A stretch of DNA of 64,000 nucleotides, from positions 62,001 to 126,000 of the forward strand of contig NZ_PXZL01000007.1 of the NCBI RefSeq assembly GCF_003013405.1, in the 5' to 3' direction. The position numbers and the translations under genes are program-made. Origin of the DNA: Brevibacillus formosus. Lineage in GTDB: Bacteria > Bacillota > Bacilli > Brevibacillales > Brevibacillaceae. Positions 1-8,901 of the stretch are shown one piece after another; the stretch's first letter is position 1, and every line of letters starts with the position of its first letter. The notes beneath the pieces are model-generated. The model had not been told where the DNA came from, did no database searches, and saw only the letters and a list, made by a program, of their open reading frames with translations.

Positions 1-686
1 TCCGCAAGAAGTTTATCAAATTGTTGGTCTGCTTTTTGCTGAAATTGTGCGGCGCTTCTTCCATTACTAAGTTCAGTAATGATGTTATCCAACAACTTAA
101 ACATATTGTTTGCGTTATCAGGAAAATTAAATATGTTCTGCGCGTTTACGTTTGAGGTCACAAAGACATTTTGACTTACCTCTAGATTTATCAGCGAACT
201 GTTGGTATTAACAAAATCTCCTTTCCCACCATTTGCTGCTGCATCATACGGAGCTTTGTTTGTATCAGTACCTGCAAAAATATACTTTCCATTTATTTGT
301 TGGTTAGCAAGTGTTCCCAAGTGGTTCTTCAATTCCTGAACCTCTGAAGCCATTGTTTTTAAATCCTCTGGCGATATAGCTCCATCGCCAGAATAGATTA
401 AAAGCTCTTTGATCCGCTTCATAACGTTCCCAACTTCGTCCATCGTACTATCGGTCATATCTAACCAAGATTTTGCCTCATCCACATTACGTGTATATTG
501 TTCATTCTCCATCAGCGATGACCGATAAAACATACCACGTGCTGCTACAACAGGATCATCAGAAGGTTTTGCAATCTTCTGGCCAGATGCTAATTGATCC
601 TGCAGCTTATCCATGTTACGCATGGAATTGTGCAAATTCCGTAGCATATTACTATTCAGCATGTTCTGCGTTACGCGTACCGCCAT
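1..686 (-). CDS. flgL: Flagellar hook-filament junction protein FlgL (C-terminus outside window)
   Basis: FlgL (HAP3) sits between the FlgK ring and the flagellin filament and is exported by the flagellar type III system. The visible 228 residues start MAVRVTQNMLNSNMLRNL, the flagellin-like D0 N-terminus typical of FlgL, followed by a long helical region (LQDQLASGQKIAKPSDDPV) that matches the flagellin/FlgL N-terminal signature. The ATG at 686 has a GGAGGG ribosome site a few bases upstream. It lies 17 bases after flgK in the same direction, the usual flgK-flgL order. The 3' part runs off the left edge, so the C-terminal D0 helix cannot be checked. Confidence 0.95.
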   Translation of the reverse strand, partial: MAVRVTQNMLNSNMLRNLHNSMRNMDKLQDQLASGQKIAKPSDDPVVAARGMFYRSSLMENEQYTRNVDEAKSWLDMTDSTMDEVGNVMKRIKELLIYSGDGAISPEDLKTMASEVQELKNHLGTLANQQINGKYIFAGTDTNKAPYDAAANGGKGDFVNTNSSLINLEVSQNVFVTSNVNAQNIFNFPDNANNMFKLLDNIITELSNGRSAAQFQQKADQQFDKLLA

Positions 687-703
687 AATCTATACCCTCC
701 TAA

Positions 704-2191
704 TTAGAGACCAACCCGGCCCATGCCATTGATGACTTTATCCAAAACTTCGTCCATGCTTGTCATGACACGTGCAGATGCGCTGTATGCATGTTGATAC
801 TTCACCATTTCTGCCATCTCATCATCGATAGAAACACCTGATACAGATTGTCGCTGGTTGTCAACAGTGCCAACGAGCATTTCGGAGTTCAATTGATTAC
901 GCTTTGCTTCCTGGGCATCGACACCCAATTGACTGATCGTATAACGGTAGTAGTTATCCAACGTTGAGCTTTCTGCCAAGTCATTCGGACCCGTACCCGC
1001 AGTCAATACCTTGAACTTAATCGAAGCAATGGCGAGAGCGCTCTTGTTATTCCCTACAGGAGTGCTACCTGCTTCTTCTTGTGCCGCCGCGATCGCATCT
1101 AAGCTCTTCATGATCTCTGGGTTAATAGCGAGGCTGGATGCACCTTTCGGATAATCTTTTGTAGCTGGATTAGCAGCCAGTGAATTCGCATCCACAAAGA
1201 ACGGAAGATCCTGTACAGTGCCATTGTTAATATCACTCAAGCTTCGTCCTGCCCGATGCAGATCGTTGATTTCCTTCGTCAGATTCACCGCCAAAACATC
1301 CAAGCGTTTCAGCATATTCGGAACGATCTGGTCACGAGATTGGAACGTTCCTGCCATATAGCCGGTTGTCGGCACAAACGCCGCTCCGCCCAACGTCATG
1401 TCACTCAGGCCCGTAGCTGGATTCTGTACAGTAGCTACCGGCTGCGATGTAATTCCAGTAACAAACTCACGACCTTCAATGGTCACGTTAACCATACCAG
1501 CCGTTGATTGAGTTGTACGGACCTCCACCAGCTTGGAGAGCTTGTCCAAAAGCACGTCACGTTGGTCATAGAGATCGTTTGGCTGATAGCCATGCGGTAC
1601 AACGTTTGCAATCTGATTGTTCAAGTTAGCAATCTGTTGGCCCAAGGAATTGATCTCCATCGCCTTTACATTGACCACGTTATTGAGATCAGTTTGTACT
1701 TCCTTAATATGATTGGTCAGCGTATTAAACGTATCCGCTACTGCCTTGCTTCGTTCCCGAACAACCGCACGAGCTGATGTATCAGTAGGGTCCTTGGCCA
1801 AGTCCTGCCATGCTTGCCACATTTGGTCCATAACCTTTTGCAAACCAGTGTCAGACGGCTCGTTCATGATGCCTTCCAATTTCTCCAACGTTTCCAAACG
1901 ACCATCCCAATACCCTTGACGCTTATGCTCATTCCGGTACTGAATATCCAAAAACTCTTCCCGCAGACGCTGAATGCTAGTAGCTTGAACCCCTGTCCCG
2001 AGCAATCCTGGCTCGATACTCGCTTGCATCCCTACATAAGGCAAGCCCGTCGTAGCCTGCATATTCACACGCTGGCGGCTGTAACCTTCCGTATTCGCAT
2101 TGGAGATATTATGTCCCGTTGTATTTAGCGCGGATTGTTGAGCGAACAAGCCGCGTTTGCTGACTTCAATTCCATGAAAAGTAGAGCGCAT
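704..2191 (-). CDS. flgK: Flagellar hook-associated protein FlgK (HAP1)
   Basis: FlgK forms the first junction ring between hook and filament. The 495-residue protein has the flagellar rod/hook N-terminal signature (LNTTGHNISNANTEGYSRQR at about 22-41) and the matching C-terminal helix (SIDDEMAEMVKYQHAYSASA at about 452-471). These two ends form the coiled-coil D0 domain of the family. Length is normal for Bacillales. It follows flgN by 12 bases and precedes flgL by 17, so translation is probably coupled. It should be expressed late, with the flgM-flgN-flgK-flgL group under sigma-D. Confidence 0.97.
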   Translation of the reverse strand: MRSTFHGIEVSKRGLFAQQSALNTTGHNISNANTEGYSRQRVNMQATTGLPYVGMQASIEPGLLGTGVQATSIQRLREEFLDIQYRNEHKRQGYWDGRLETLEKLEGIMNEPSDTGLQKVMDQMWQAWQDLAKDPTDTSARAVVRERSKAVADTFNTLTNHIKEVQTDLNNVVNVKAMEINSLGQQIANLNNQIANVVPHGYQPNDLYDQRDVLLDKLSKLVEVRTTQSTAGMVNVTIEGREFVTGITSQPVATVQNPATGLSDMTLGGAAFVPTTGYMAGTFQSRDQIVPNMLKRLDVLAVNLTKEINDLHRAGRSLSDINNGTVQDLPFFVDANSLAANPATKDYPKGASSLAINPEIMKSLDAIAAAQEEAGSTPVGNNKSALAIASIKFKVLTAGTGPNDLAESSTLDNYYRYTISQLGVDAQEAKRNQLNSEMLVGTVDNQRQSVSGVSIDDEMAEMVKYQHAYSASARVMTSMDEVLDKVINGMGRVGL

Positions 2192-2203
2192 TTCGACACC
2201 TCT

Positions 2204-2695
2204 TTACGCTTTTTTGTTGAAAAAAGTTCGATTAGCCTGACGATACGTATCCGAGGTCGGCCTTCCGTAGATGTAGTCGTCCTCGGGCGTATCCGTGATC
2301 AGGTCGAGCGTCATGTTGACAAAAGAAAGGGATTGCTCCAGTAACTGCTGATTCAAGTCGTTAGCATCGCGCAGTTCAGTCACAATCCGGCTTAGCTCAT
2401 TACGACAGGAGGTGAGTCGCATCTTCTCTTCCGCACTGGTCGTCAACTTGATCAATTCAGCCAGTGTGCCTTCTTGCAGCGCAAAGCCCTTCTGTGCTGT
2501 CAGTTCTTTTACGACTTGCTGGCGGGCTGCTTCAGCTTCTGTGACACCCTTGATCAGTTTTTGCTCCTGGCGTGTTATGGCTACCAGTTCATCCACATTC
2601 CCTTTTACCAGCACTTCTTTCTTGTGCGTAGCTAAGGTGTACAAGGCTTTGTGCAACTGGATCAAGTTGTCGAGCAGATCGTAGAGTCTATTCAT
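2204..2695 (-). CDS. flgN: FlgN-family flagellar export chaperone
   Basis: FlgN binds FlgK and FlgL in the cytoplasm before export; the B. subtilis equivalent is YvyG. The protein is almost entirely helical (MNRLYDLLDNLIQLHKALYT...), with the Q/E-rich middle helix (VAITRQEQKLIKGVTEAEAA) typical of the family. The frame is open for 8 more codons, but the ATG at 2719 has no ribosome site. The ATG at 2695 has GAGGAG about 9 bases upstream, so I chose it (163 aa). It lies between flgM and flgK, as expected. The C-terminal tail is short and polar. Confidence 0.9.
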   Translation of the reverse strand: MNRLYDLLDNLIQLHKALYTLATHKKEVLVKGNVDELVAITRQEQKLIKGVTEAEAARQQVVKELTAQKGFALQEGTLAELIKLTTSAEEKMRLTSCRNELSRIVTELRDANDLNQQLLEQSLSFVNMTLDLITDTPEDDYIYGRPTSDTYRQANRTFFNKKA

Positions 2696-2767
2696 TCCTT
2701 GCTTCTCCTCATCTTCCATCGAAAACTATTCAAAGAGGCCGTTCAAAAAGCCCTCTTCAGATCTGTG

Positions 2768-3043
2768 TTACAGCTTTTTCCAAAAGGACAGGAGCTTATC
2801 AGCGATCCGCTCACTTGAGACGTGATATTTTCCTTCCTCCACTTGCTTCTTCAACTGCTCCACTTTTTCCCGACGTTGCGGAGAGTTGACATCTTCTACT
2901 TGCTTTTGCATTTCCAGCGCTTCAGTGGAAATGTTTACTTCATCCTTGCCCATCGGGATTTTGCCGCTTTTGCCTACCTGGTTGTTGCCTGTTTTGTTGT
3001 AAGCATTGATCATCCCGACACGGTTAGGTTCATTAATCCGCAT
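2768..3043 (-). CDS. flgM: Anti-sigma-D factor FlgM
   Basis: FlgM holds sigma-D inactive until the hook-basal body is complete. The 91-residue protein starts MRINEPNRVGMINAYNK, the conserved FlgM opening. After a disordered N-terminal half it has the sigma-binding helices (VNISTEALEMQKQ and SERIADKLLSFWKKL). Length is typical. It is separated from yvyF by a terminator hairpin (3082-3117) and has a sigma-D-like promoter just upstream (3110-3137), which would give the usual feedback loop on its own expression. Confidence 0.95.
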   Translation of the reverse strand: MRINEPNRVGMINAYNKTGNNQVGKSGKIPMGKDEVNISTEALEMQKQVEDVNSPQRREKVEQLKKQVEEGKYHVSSERIADKLLSFWKKL

Positions 3044-3081
3044 CTGATTACCATCCTCTCATACCAACGGTCTTTTCATAG

Positions 3082-3117
3082 AAAAAACCGATGACACCTC
3101 TTAGTAGTATCATCGGC
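3082..3117 (-). terminator. Rho-independent terminator after yvyF
   Basis: On the minus strand a 10-bp stem with one mismatch (CCGATGATAC with GTGTCATCGG) and an 11-base loop is followed by TTTTTTC. It lies between the yvyF stop and flgM, ending the comF-yvyF transcript. Confidence 0.75.
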
Positions 3118-3137
3118 AAATTCATCATGTACGATTA
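3110..3137 (-). promoter_or_regulatory. Candidate sigma-D promoter of flgM
   Basis: Reading the minus strand, TAAT (3134-3137), a 16-base spacer and GCCGATGA (3110-3117) resemble the sigma-D consensus TAAA-N15-GCCGATAT. The -10 element overlaps one arm of the yvyF terminator. A transcript from here would begin about 60 bases before flgM. The match is imperfect at -35. Confidence 0.45.
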
Positions 3138-3153
3138 GTTTTTTTGAACAAAA

Positions 3154-3582
3154 CTATTCGTCACTATTCTGCTTTCTTCGATAAGCTGCCTGAGCCAGAT
3201 CGGCGCGTTGGAATTCCTCCAATCGTTGCTCTACCTCGATTTGTTGCGTGATTTCATGCTTCAAGCCTTTTAGACAAGATTCGCAAATGTTGCCCGCTCG
3301 AATCAAAAAACCGCAGCGCTCACATGGATAGCCAAGGTTGGGACTTCCAGCAACCGAAATGCGCCCTTCTTTGATAAACTTCGTGATTTGCTTCACGCTC
3401 ACGCCAGTGGCTTCGCTTACCTGGTGAATATTCGATCCGCGATTTTCGCGCTTGCGCAAAAACTGGGCGCATGCCTCATATTCTTGTTCAACTTCTTTAT
3501 AGCATTTGGGGCAAATGTCACGGACTGCTTGTACAAATACAGCATCACACCGCGAGCAGTTTGCCAACTTGCCCATAGACAT
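3154..3582 (-). CDS. yvyF: Flagellar operon protein YvyF (zinc-ribbon, HTH-like)
   Basis: YvyF is a small cytoplasmic protein found between comFC and flgM across Bacillales; its molecular role is not settled. Two zinc-ribbon-like pairs are visible: CSRCDAVF plus CPKC near the N-terminus, and CERCGFLI plus CESC near residue 95-115. Between them is a helix-turn-helix-like stretch (IHQVSEATGVSVKQITKFIK) resembling MerR-type DNA-binding domains. The frame allows a TTG start 9 bases earlier. I chose the ATG at 3582 because AAAGGGG lies at good spacing; a second ATG two codons later is also possible. Its HTH suggests a regulatory role, but that is inference. Confidence 0.85.
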   Translation of the reverse strand: MSMGKLANCSRCDAVFVQAVRDICPKCYKEVEQEYEACAQFLRKRENRGSNIHQVSEATGVSVKQITKFIKEGRISVAGSPNLGYPCERCGFLIRAGNICESCLKGLKHEITQQIEVEQRLEEFQRADLAQAAYRRKQNSDE

Positions 3583-3669
3583 ATCGGACAACCCCTTTTC
3601 CGTTCAGAAAGTTCATACGGTTCCACATCCGTTGTATGCCTACATCATAGCTTAATTTTTCAAAACTGG

Positions 3670-4449
3670 CTATCGGTATATTGTCAAGGAATATATTTCA
3701 CAGCTTGACCCCAAATGTTCTCTGATTGTCCGCGCGCACGAACGAAGCGTCGAACCAGTCGTATAAATATCGTCAAGGAGCAGGATTTTAGAAGCAGAGG
3801 GCATATCTTGGCCATCCCACACAAAAGCTTCACGCATGTTTTCGTGACGTGCTGCACGCCCTTTTTGCTTGCTCAGCTTCGGGGTGTCCTTCGTTCGGAG
3901 AAGCAACGGTTTGACAGGAATTTTGATTGCTGCTCCTAAATGGCGAGCCAGCAAGTCAACTTGATTGAATCCGCGTTCCCACAATCGTTGCGGATGTAGG
4001 GGAACCGTGGTAATACAGGTAAACCCCATACACCTGTAATAACGCTGAACGGTAATGGCGAGAAGCGTACCGTAGTATGAAGCCAGCCGTTCGTCACCGC
4101 GATATTTAAACAATCCGAGCAAATCCCTCTCTCCCTTTTCATAGCGAAGCAAACTCCGATTTGCCACCAAATTCTCACTATCTTTTCCATGAACACAATC
4201 CCTGCATAACCCTACGTTATTGATGCCAGCCTGCAGCTCCCTATCTCGCCCGCACCGTTGGCATATATCATGCCCAATCAATGGCAAAGCATCAAGGCAA
4301 ACTCCACACAACACAATCCCTTTTACCATGCGATAGATGACCGGATAGCCCGCCTGATCCGATAGCTGTCGCGCTTTTTCTCGAGCGACCGACTCCTTTT
4401 GGAATGCTACGATAAGCCCACCACAACGGACACACATCCCACTGGTCAT
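3670..4449 (-). CDS. comFC: Competence protein ComFC, phosphoribosyltransferase fold
   Basis: ComFC is required for efficient DNA uptake and transformation and belongs to the ComF/GntX phosphoribosyltransferase family. The N-terminal half carries four-cysteine zinc motifs (CVRC, CGVC, CQRCGR, CRDC). The C-terminus has the PRPP-binding motif ILLLDDIYTTGSTL at about 222-235 with the two acidic residues intact. The 259-residue length is normal. Its ATG overlaps the comFA stop by 4 bases, so the two are translationally coupled. comFB, which lies between comFA and comFC in B. subtilis, is absent. Confidence 0.95.
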   Translation of the reverse strand: MTSGMCVRCGGLIVAFQKESVAREKARQLSDQAGYPVIYRMVKGIVLCGVCLDALPLIGHDICQRCGRDRELQAGINNVGLCRDCVHGKDSENLVANRSLLRYEKGERDLLGLFKYRGDERLASYYGTLLAITVQRYYRCMGFTCITTVPLHPQRLWERGFNQVDLLARHLGAAIKIPVKPLLLRTKDTPKLSKQKGRAARHENMREAFVWDGQDMPSASKILLLDDIYTTGSTLRSCARTIREHLGSSCEIYSLTIYR

Positions 4450-6434
4450 GAAAGACCTCTTTGTTCTGTGAGCTTTTGAGCCAAGCAGTTCATCTGCGAA
4501 ATCTGTCTGACAGCCCGCTTTGGAGAAGTAGATCGTTCTGCTTGCAAAAATAGAACGCTACCCGACGTATCATCAACGGATCGTCCTACTCGCCCTGCTA
4601 TCTGAACCAATGACGCCTCGTCAAAAACGGGTGCCTCCGCACCTACCACTACTACGTCACTTTTCGGTATGGTCACGCCCCGCTCCAGAATCGTTGTCGT
4701 CACCATGACGGTATACCGTTTTTCTCGAAATGCGAGTACTTTCTCCTCCCGCATAGGGTCTGCCGCGTGGACTCCTGCCATCTCCCCTGCGTGAGCAGGA
4801 AGCCACTTTTGAAGGTATGATAGCACCCTGTCAATTTCATCGACGCGAGGGACAAAAACAAATACTTGCCGTTCTTCATTCAAGGAATTGTTCACCGTGT
4901 CTATTAGTGGCGCCACGATTCGATTCGTCTGAACGCGCTTATGTAAGCCTTGTACCGTGAGAATCTTGGGCACAGGAAGCGCAGCTCCATGATAGCGCCC
5001 AGGCAACAGAACATGCGTATCAGAGAATAGCGGAATCGCGCCAGACGAGCCTAAGTTTGAGCGCCCTTTTCTAACGAGCCGCTTTTGTAAATATCCCGGA
5101 GGAGTCGCGCTTAAATAGAGGAGCTTCCCATTCTTTTTCACTGCTCTGGATAGAGCGCGATACAAAATAGGATCATTATGATAAGGGAACGCGTCGGCCT
5201 CGTCGAGAACCACCAGCAAAAAACGCCGATGGTAGCGCATAACTTGATGCGTAGTCGCAATCGTGATGTCACTCTCCTCCCACTTTTCCGAGCTCGAACC
5301 GTGGACGGCAATCACTTTAGCCCCTGGAAAGACTCGCTTAATACGCGGAGCCAGCTCCAACACGACGTCTTTTCGAGGTGTCGCAATCAGAACGCGACCG
5401 CCAGCAGCAAGTGCCTCTGTAACAGACGGGAATAACAATTCTGTTTTGCCCGCTCCACAAACTGCCCAAATCAAATACTCCGATAGCCCTGGTCTCGGAT
5501 TGGCTACAAAGCAACGCGCTCGCTCAGCTGCCCGCGATTGATCTGCCGAATACTTTCCCGCCCACTCCAATCTCGCCACGTTTTCCAAGTGTTCTGCGCT
5601 ACGGATAAGGGATGCCCCTACATCCATTAAAAAATACGGCGTGCAACACTTACTCCTGCCCATCCCTAAACAAGCTGTGCAATAAGCGCAGCCTTGCTCA
5701 CACGTATGACAATACGTAAGCTCCACCTTCGCTCCTGCACTTCCACAGCGTTCACAGACCAACTCCAGCCTATTGCGCCACCATCCTTTTGTGACCGAAA
5801 AACGAATGCCAGGTCGCCACTCCGCTTTGTTTGCAAGCACGAATGAATGCAAAATGGCTGACAAATCATGCACGTCCACCCCTCGCTTATTCAGCAAGGC
5901 CTCCACTTCCTCCCAAAGGAGCGCACGCCCGTCCAAAATCTCGCACAAAACAGCTTCTTGTGAATTCTCGTGCGATGAGCTCCTTCCAAGAAGTTCGCGA
6001 CCACCTGAATAGCCCACCCGAGTACCCGGCAATTTCTCCGATTCTTTGCCACCTTGATACGGAACTTCCACACTCTCCTCAACCGGTTCCCAAGAAAACC
6101 ACCCATGCTTTCGGCGGTCCTGTACACTCATTACTTCCCGTCCATATAAGCTGCTCGCTTCGCACACGCTACTTACCGCCAGCGCTCTCAACTCTTTTAC
6201 ATATCCATCCGTCAGCGCCCGCCCTTTACCGACTTGATCCATCACATACCCGTTCACCTTTGCACGCAAGGAAAAAGCCAGGGCAAGCGATGACGTCTTC
6301 CCGATGACATGCAGGACACAGCCTTCTCTCTCCTGCCAAAAAGAACGATCTACAGAAAAGCTCGGCGTAATATAAGTCTGCACCTGTGGTATTGATCCGC
6401 CGCAAGCTTTGATATACAGCAAATACTCACGCAT
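4446..6434 (-). CDS. comFA: Competence DNA helicase/translocase ComFA
   Basis: ComFA is an SF2 DEAD-type ATPase that helps draw single-stranded transforming DNA into the cytoplasm. A cysteine cluster for zinc binding (CERC, CHTC, CAYC, then KCC) lies at about residues 225-260. It is followed by Walker A (CGAGKTELLF, about 324-332), DEAD (VVLDEADAF, about 408) and the C-terminal motif VI (QIAGRVGRS). At 662 residues it is longer than B. subtilis ComFA (about 460): the roughly 200-residue N-terminal extension has no motif I recognise. All ATPase motifs look intact. Confidence 0.95.
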   Translation of the reverse strand: MREYLLYIKACGGSIPQVQTYITPSFSVDRSFWQEREGCVLHVIGKTSSLALAFSLRAKVNGYVMDQVGKGRALTDGYVKELRALAVSSVCEASSLYGREVMSVQDRRKHGWFSWEPVEESVEVPYQGGKESEKLPGTRVGYSGGRELLGRSSSHENSQEAVLCEILDGRALLWEEVEALLNKRGVDVHDLSAILHSFVLANKAEWRPGIRFSVTKGWWRNRLELVCERCGSAGAKVELTYCHTCEQGCAYCTACLGMGRSKCCTPYFLMDVGASLIRSAEHLENVARLEWAGKYSADQSRAAERARCFVANPRPGLSEYLIWAVCGAGKTELLFPSVTEALAAGGRVLIATPRKDVVLELAPRIKRVFPGAKVIAVHGSSSEKWEESDITIATTHQVMRYHRRFLLVVLDEADAFPYHNDPILYRALSRAVKKNGKLLYLSATPPGYLQKRLVRKGRSNLGSSGAIPLFSDTHVLLPGRYHGAALPVPKILTVQGLHKRVQTNRIVAPLIDTVNNSLNEERQVFVFVPRVDEIDRVLSYLQKWLPAHAGEMAGVHAADPMREEKVLAFREKRYTVMVTTTILERGVTIPKSDVVVVGAEAPVFDEASLVQIAGRVGRSVDDTSGSVLFLQAERSTSPKRAVRQISQMNCLAQKLTEQRGLS

Positions 6435-6520
6435 ACGCTCACTCCTCCGCCCTTGCTCTTAGTGTGCAAAAAGACAGACTGGTCCAGCAAATAAATTTCA
6501 CAACCAAAATCAGGTCGTAG

Positions 6521-6556
6521 AAAAATAAAAAAGCTGCCGATCTATTGTCGACAGCT
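6521..6556 (-). terminator. Rho-independent terminator after the small membrane gene
   Basis: The minus strand forms a 9-bp stem with one mismatch (AGCTGTCGA with TCGGCAGCT), then TTTTTTATTTT. It separates the degSU-side genes from comFA. Confidence 0.8.
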
Positions 6557-6581
6557 CGTAATATTTACGCTCAGTAACCTT

Positions 6582-6956
6582 TTATGCTCCCTCTTTATTC
6601 TCCCGCAGATCAATGACGATGGTTCCAGCCGCAATCTCCTCCTGTACGTCTCCCAAGCAATAACCGTACGGATAACGATTCAAGACGGCTGTCATCTGTT
6701 TCGTATCATCGTCAGATCCATCATCTATCAAGGTAATTCGGATCGGTCTGCCACTCCAATACGAGCGAAACAGCAGACTCCGCACTACACGTTCCAGCAC
6801 CTGTTCCGAATTGCGCACCAGCAACCGATAATGCTCATGCGGGAGCTCGCTCGCGCTATCTGTCCGATTGGTCCAGCGCTCCGCGATCATTACCAACAAA
6901 GAGGAGCAGCCAAATGCTGCCAAAAGCCATACAATCAGCTCTTCCATCACGGTCAT
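6582..6956 (-). CDS. Small membrane-anchored protein with a GT2-like stretch
   Basis: I do not know a named family for this 124-residue protein. It has one hydrophobic helix at about residues 6-26 (ELIVWLLAAFGCSSLLVMIA). The rest is a soluble domain, with LLVRNSEQVLERVVRSLL and then ITLIDDGSDDDT at about 85-96. That pattern resembles the first beta-alpha-beta unit of family-2 glycosyltransferases, where DDGS binds the nucleotide sugar. The rest of a GT2 domain is missing, so catalysis is unlikely. It lies between degU and comFA, about 60 bases after degU, and is followed by a terminator. Its role is unknown. Confidence 0.75.
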   Translation of the reverse strand: MTVMEELIVWLLAAFGCSSLLVMIAERWTNRTDSASELPHEHYRLLVRNSEQVLERVVRSLLFRSYWSGRPIRITLIDDGSDDDTKQMTAVLNRYPYGYCLGDVQEEIAAGTIVIDLRENKEGA

Positions 6957-7017
6957 ACCTCCTCCTATATCAAGGTATGCCGCATGGCTTGAACAGAGTG
7001 CAAATAGGAAGCGCTTC

Positions 7018-7725
7018 CTACAATTTCACCCAGCCGTTTTTAATGGAGATGACAACAGCTTGTGTCCGGTCTTGAACATTAAGCTTTTGCAAAATGCTGC
7101 TAACGTGATTTTTAACCGTCTTTTCACTAATAAACAAGAATTCCCCAATGGCACGATTGCTTTTCCCTTCTGCCATCAGCTGCAATACTTCCCGCTCGCG
7201 ACGGGTAAGTGATTCGATCACTTTTGGATCGATGGCTTGCGATTCATCTACGGAGAAGCTACGCTCTGCCGTCCCTTCCTGCTCGCTCAGACGTCGGAAT
7301 TCTTCAATCAGCTTGCCCGTCACCTTCGGATGTATGTATGCACCACCACTCGCCACTACACGCACAGCGTCAACGAGGTCTGACGTTCCCATTTCCTTCA
7401 GCAAGTATCCAGACGCTCCAGAGCGGAGTGTACGATACACATATCCCTCATCATCATGAATCGAGAGCATAATCACACGAGTAGAAGGGCTTACTGAAAT
7501 CACATTTTCTGCAGCAGAAACGCCATTTATGTTCGGCATGTTAATATCCATCAACAAGACATCCGGCTTGTGCTCTTCCGCCAATACTGTGGCTTCTCCT
7601 CCGTCCGCACCTTCCCCGACGACCTTGAAATCTTCTTCCATTTCCAATATTCGCTTTACGCCCTCGCGGAATAATTGATGGTCATCCACAATTACGATGC
7701 GGAGTTCTTGCTGTCTCTTATCCAT
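7018..7725 (-). CDS. degU: Response regulator DegU (NarL/FixJ type)
   Basis: DegU is the DNA-binding partner of DegS; in Bacillus it controls exoenzymes, competence and motility. The receiver domain (about 8-125) has the acidic pair D14/D15 and the phosphorylation aspartate D60 ([10 protein letters not shown]). A LuxR-type HTH follows at about 168-230 ([20 protein letters not shown] ... [16 protein letters not shown]). Length 235 is close to B. subtilis DegU (229). degS lies immediately upstream, 33 bases away. The family assignment is firm; the regulon here cannot be told from the sequence. Confidence 0.96.
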   Translation of the reverse strand: MDKRQQELRIVIVDDHQLFREGVKRILEMEEDFKVVGEGADGGEATVLAEEHKPDVLLMDINMPNINGVSAAENVISVSPSTRVIMLSIHDDEGYVYRTLRSGASGYLLKEMGTSDLVDAVRVVASGGAYIHPKVTGKLIEEFRRLSEQEGTAERSFSVDESQAIDPKVIESLTRREREVLQLMAEGKSNRAIGEFLFISEKTVKNHVSSILQKLNVQDRTQAVVISIKNGWVKL

Positions 7726-7758
7726 GGTTCATCCCCCAGTACTTATTTACGTATCACG

Positions 7759-8901
7759 TCACAATTTTATCGGTATTTGGAATATAACCTTGGTTCCCTC
7801 TCCCGGAGCGGATTGCAGCTCGACACTGCCTTCTAAGAGCTGTACACGCTCACGCATTCCCAAGAGTCCAAAAGAGTTGCCATTCGCCATGCGTTTTTCC
7901 AGATCGAATCCGACCCCATCGTCTTTGACAACAAGACTTAACGAATCTTGTACAAATTCCAGCTTCACCTGTACGGTCGTAGCGCCTGCATGCTTCTCCA
8001 CATTGTTCAGACATTCCTGAACCAAACGGAAGATCGCAGCCTTTACTGAACTGCGCAAAGGAGGCTCCACACCAAATACTACCAGATCAATGGAAGACTG
8101 AATACGCTCTTCGCACGTTTGAATATATTTTTGCAAGGTAGGTACTAGCCCTAAGTCATCTAATGCCATTGGACGCAAATCAAAAATAATACGTCGAACA
8201 TCCGCCAAGCTCAAGCGTACCATTTCTTTCAGCTCGTGCAGTTCCATTTGCGCTTCCAAAATGCGCTCGTTCTTCAACATGCGTTCTACAATTTCCGAAC
8301 GCAGCACGACATTCGCCATCGATTGAGCTGGGCCGTCGTGAATCTCGCGCGCGACACGCTTGCGCTCTTCTTCCTGAGCCTGGATTACCTTTAGGCCCAT
8401 CAGCTGATGCTGCTTAGCCGATTCCAGCGCCTCGCCTATCTTGCTTAAGTCACCCGTCAAGTAACCAAGCACGACACCCATTTGAGAAACCAGCTTTTCT
8501 GCACGGACGATAGTTTCTTCCAAGGTACGCAGTTGGCGCTCCAAATCATTTCTTCTGCGCTTCAAGTTGTTTTCCCGCTCGCGGTAAATGGACAGTTCTA
8601 CCTGAATACGGCTGGCCTCTTCATACGCAACCCGAATGTCTTCCTCCGTGTACATATGAAAATTACGACTGACCAAGACGAGCTTGTTGCGCGATTTGCG
8701 ATACGCAAGTTCAAGCGCATCGACTTTTTGAATCACTTTGGAAATCTCTTGTCGAAGTTCATGTAAATCAAACTTCAATGAATTGCCATGCTGTCTGGCG
8801 TTTTCAGCTATATCAAATATTTGGGTTTTACTCGTTTCTACGGTTTCAATCGTTCTCTTGATCACCCCGTCCAGCACGCTGATGTCTATCGCTTTGTTCA
8901 T
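7759..8901 (-). CDS. degS: Cytoplasmic sensor histidine kinase DegS
   Basis: DegS phosphorylates and dephosphorylates DegU. It has no membrane segment. The N-terminal half is the DegS sensor coiled coil (many charged heptads, about 1-170). The HisKA_3 box RVAREIHDGPAQSMAN carries the phospho-acceptor H188, followed by the X region DLRPMALDDLGL. The HATPase domain has NNVEKHAGA (N box), DDGVGFD (G1) and GLLGMRERV (G2). Length 380 matches B. subtilis DegS (385). Its ATG overlaps the stop of the upstream deacetylase gene by 4 bases, so kinase synthesis is coupled to that gene. Confidence 0.96.
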   Translation of the reverse strand: MNKAIDISVLDGVIKRTIETVETSKTQIFDIAENARQHGNSLKFDLHELRQEISKVIQKVDALELAYRKSRNKLVLVSRNFHMYTEEDIRVAYEEASRIQVELSIYRERENNLKRRRNDLERQLRTLEETIVRAEKLVSQMGVVLGYLTGDLSKIGEALESAKQHQLMGLKVIQAQEEERKRVAREIHDGPAQSMANVVLRSEIVERMLKNERILEAQMELHELKEMVRLSLADVRRIIFDLRPMALDDLGLVPTLQKYIQTCEERIQSSIDLVVFGVEPPLRSSVKAAIFRLVQECLNNVEKHAGATTVQVKLEFVQDSLSLVVKDDGVGFDLEKRMANGNSFGLLGMRERVQLLEGSVELQSAPGEGTKVIFQIPIKL

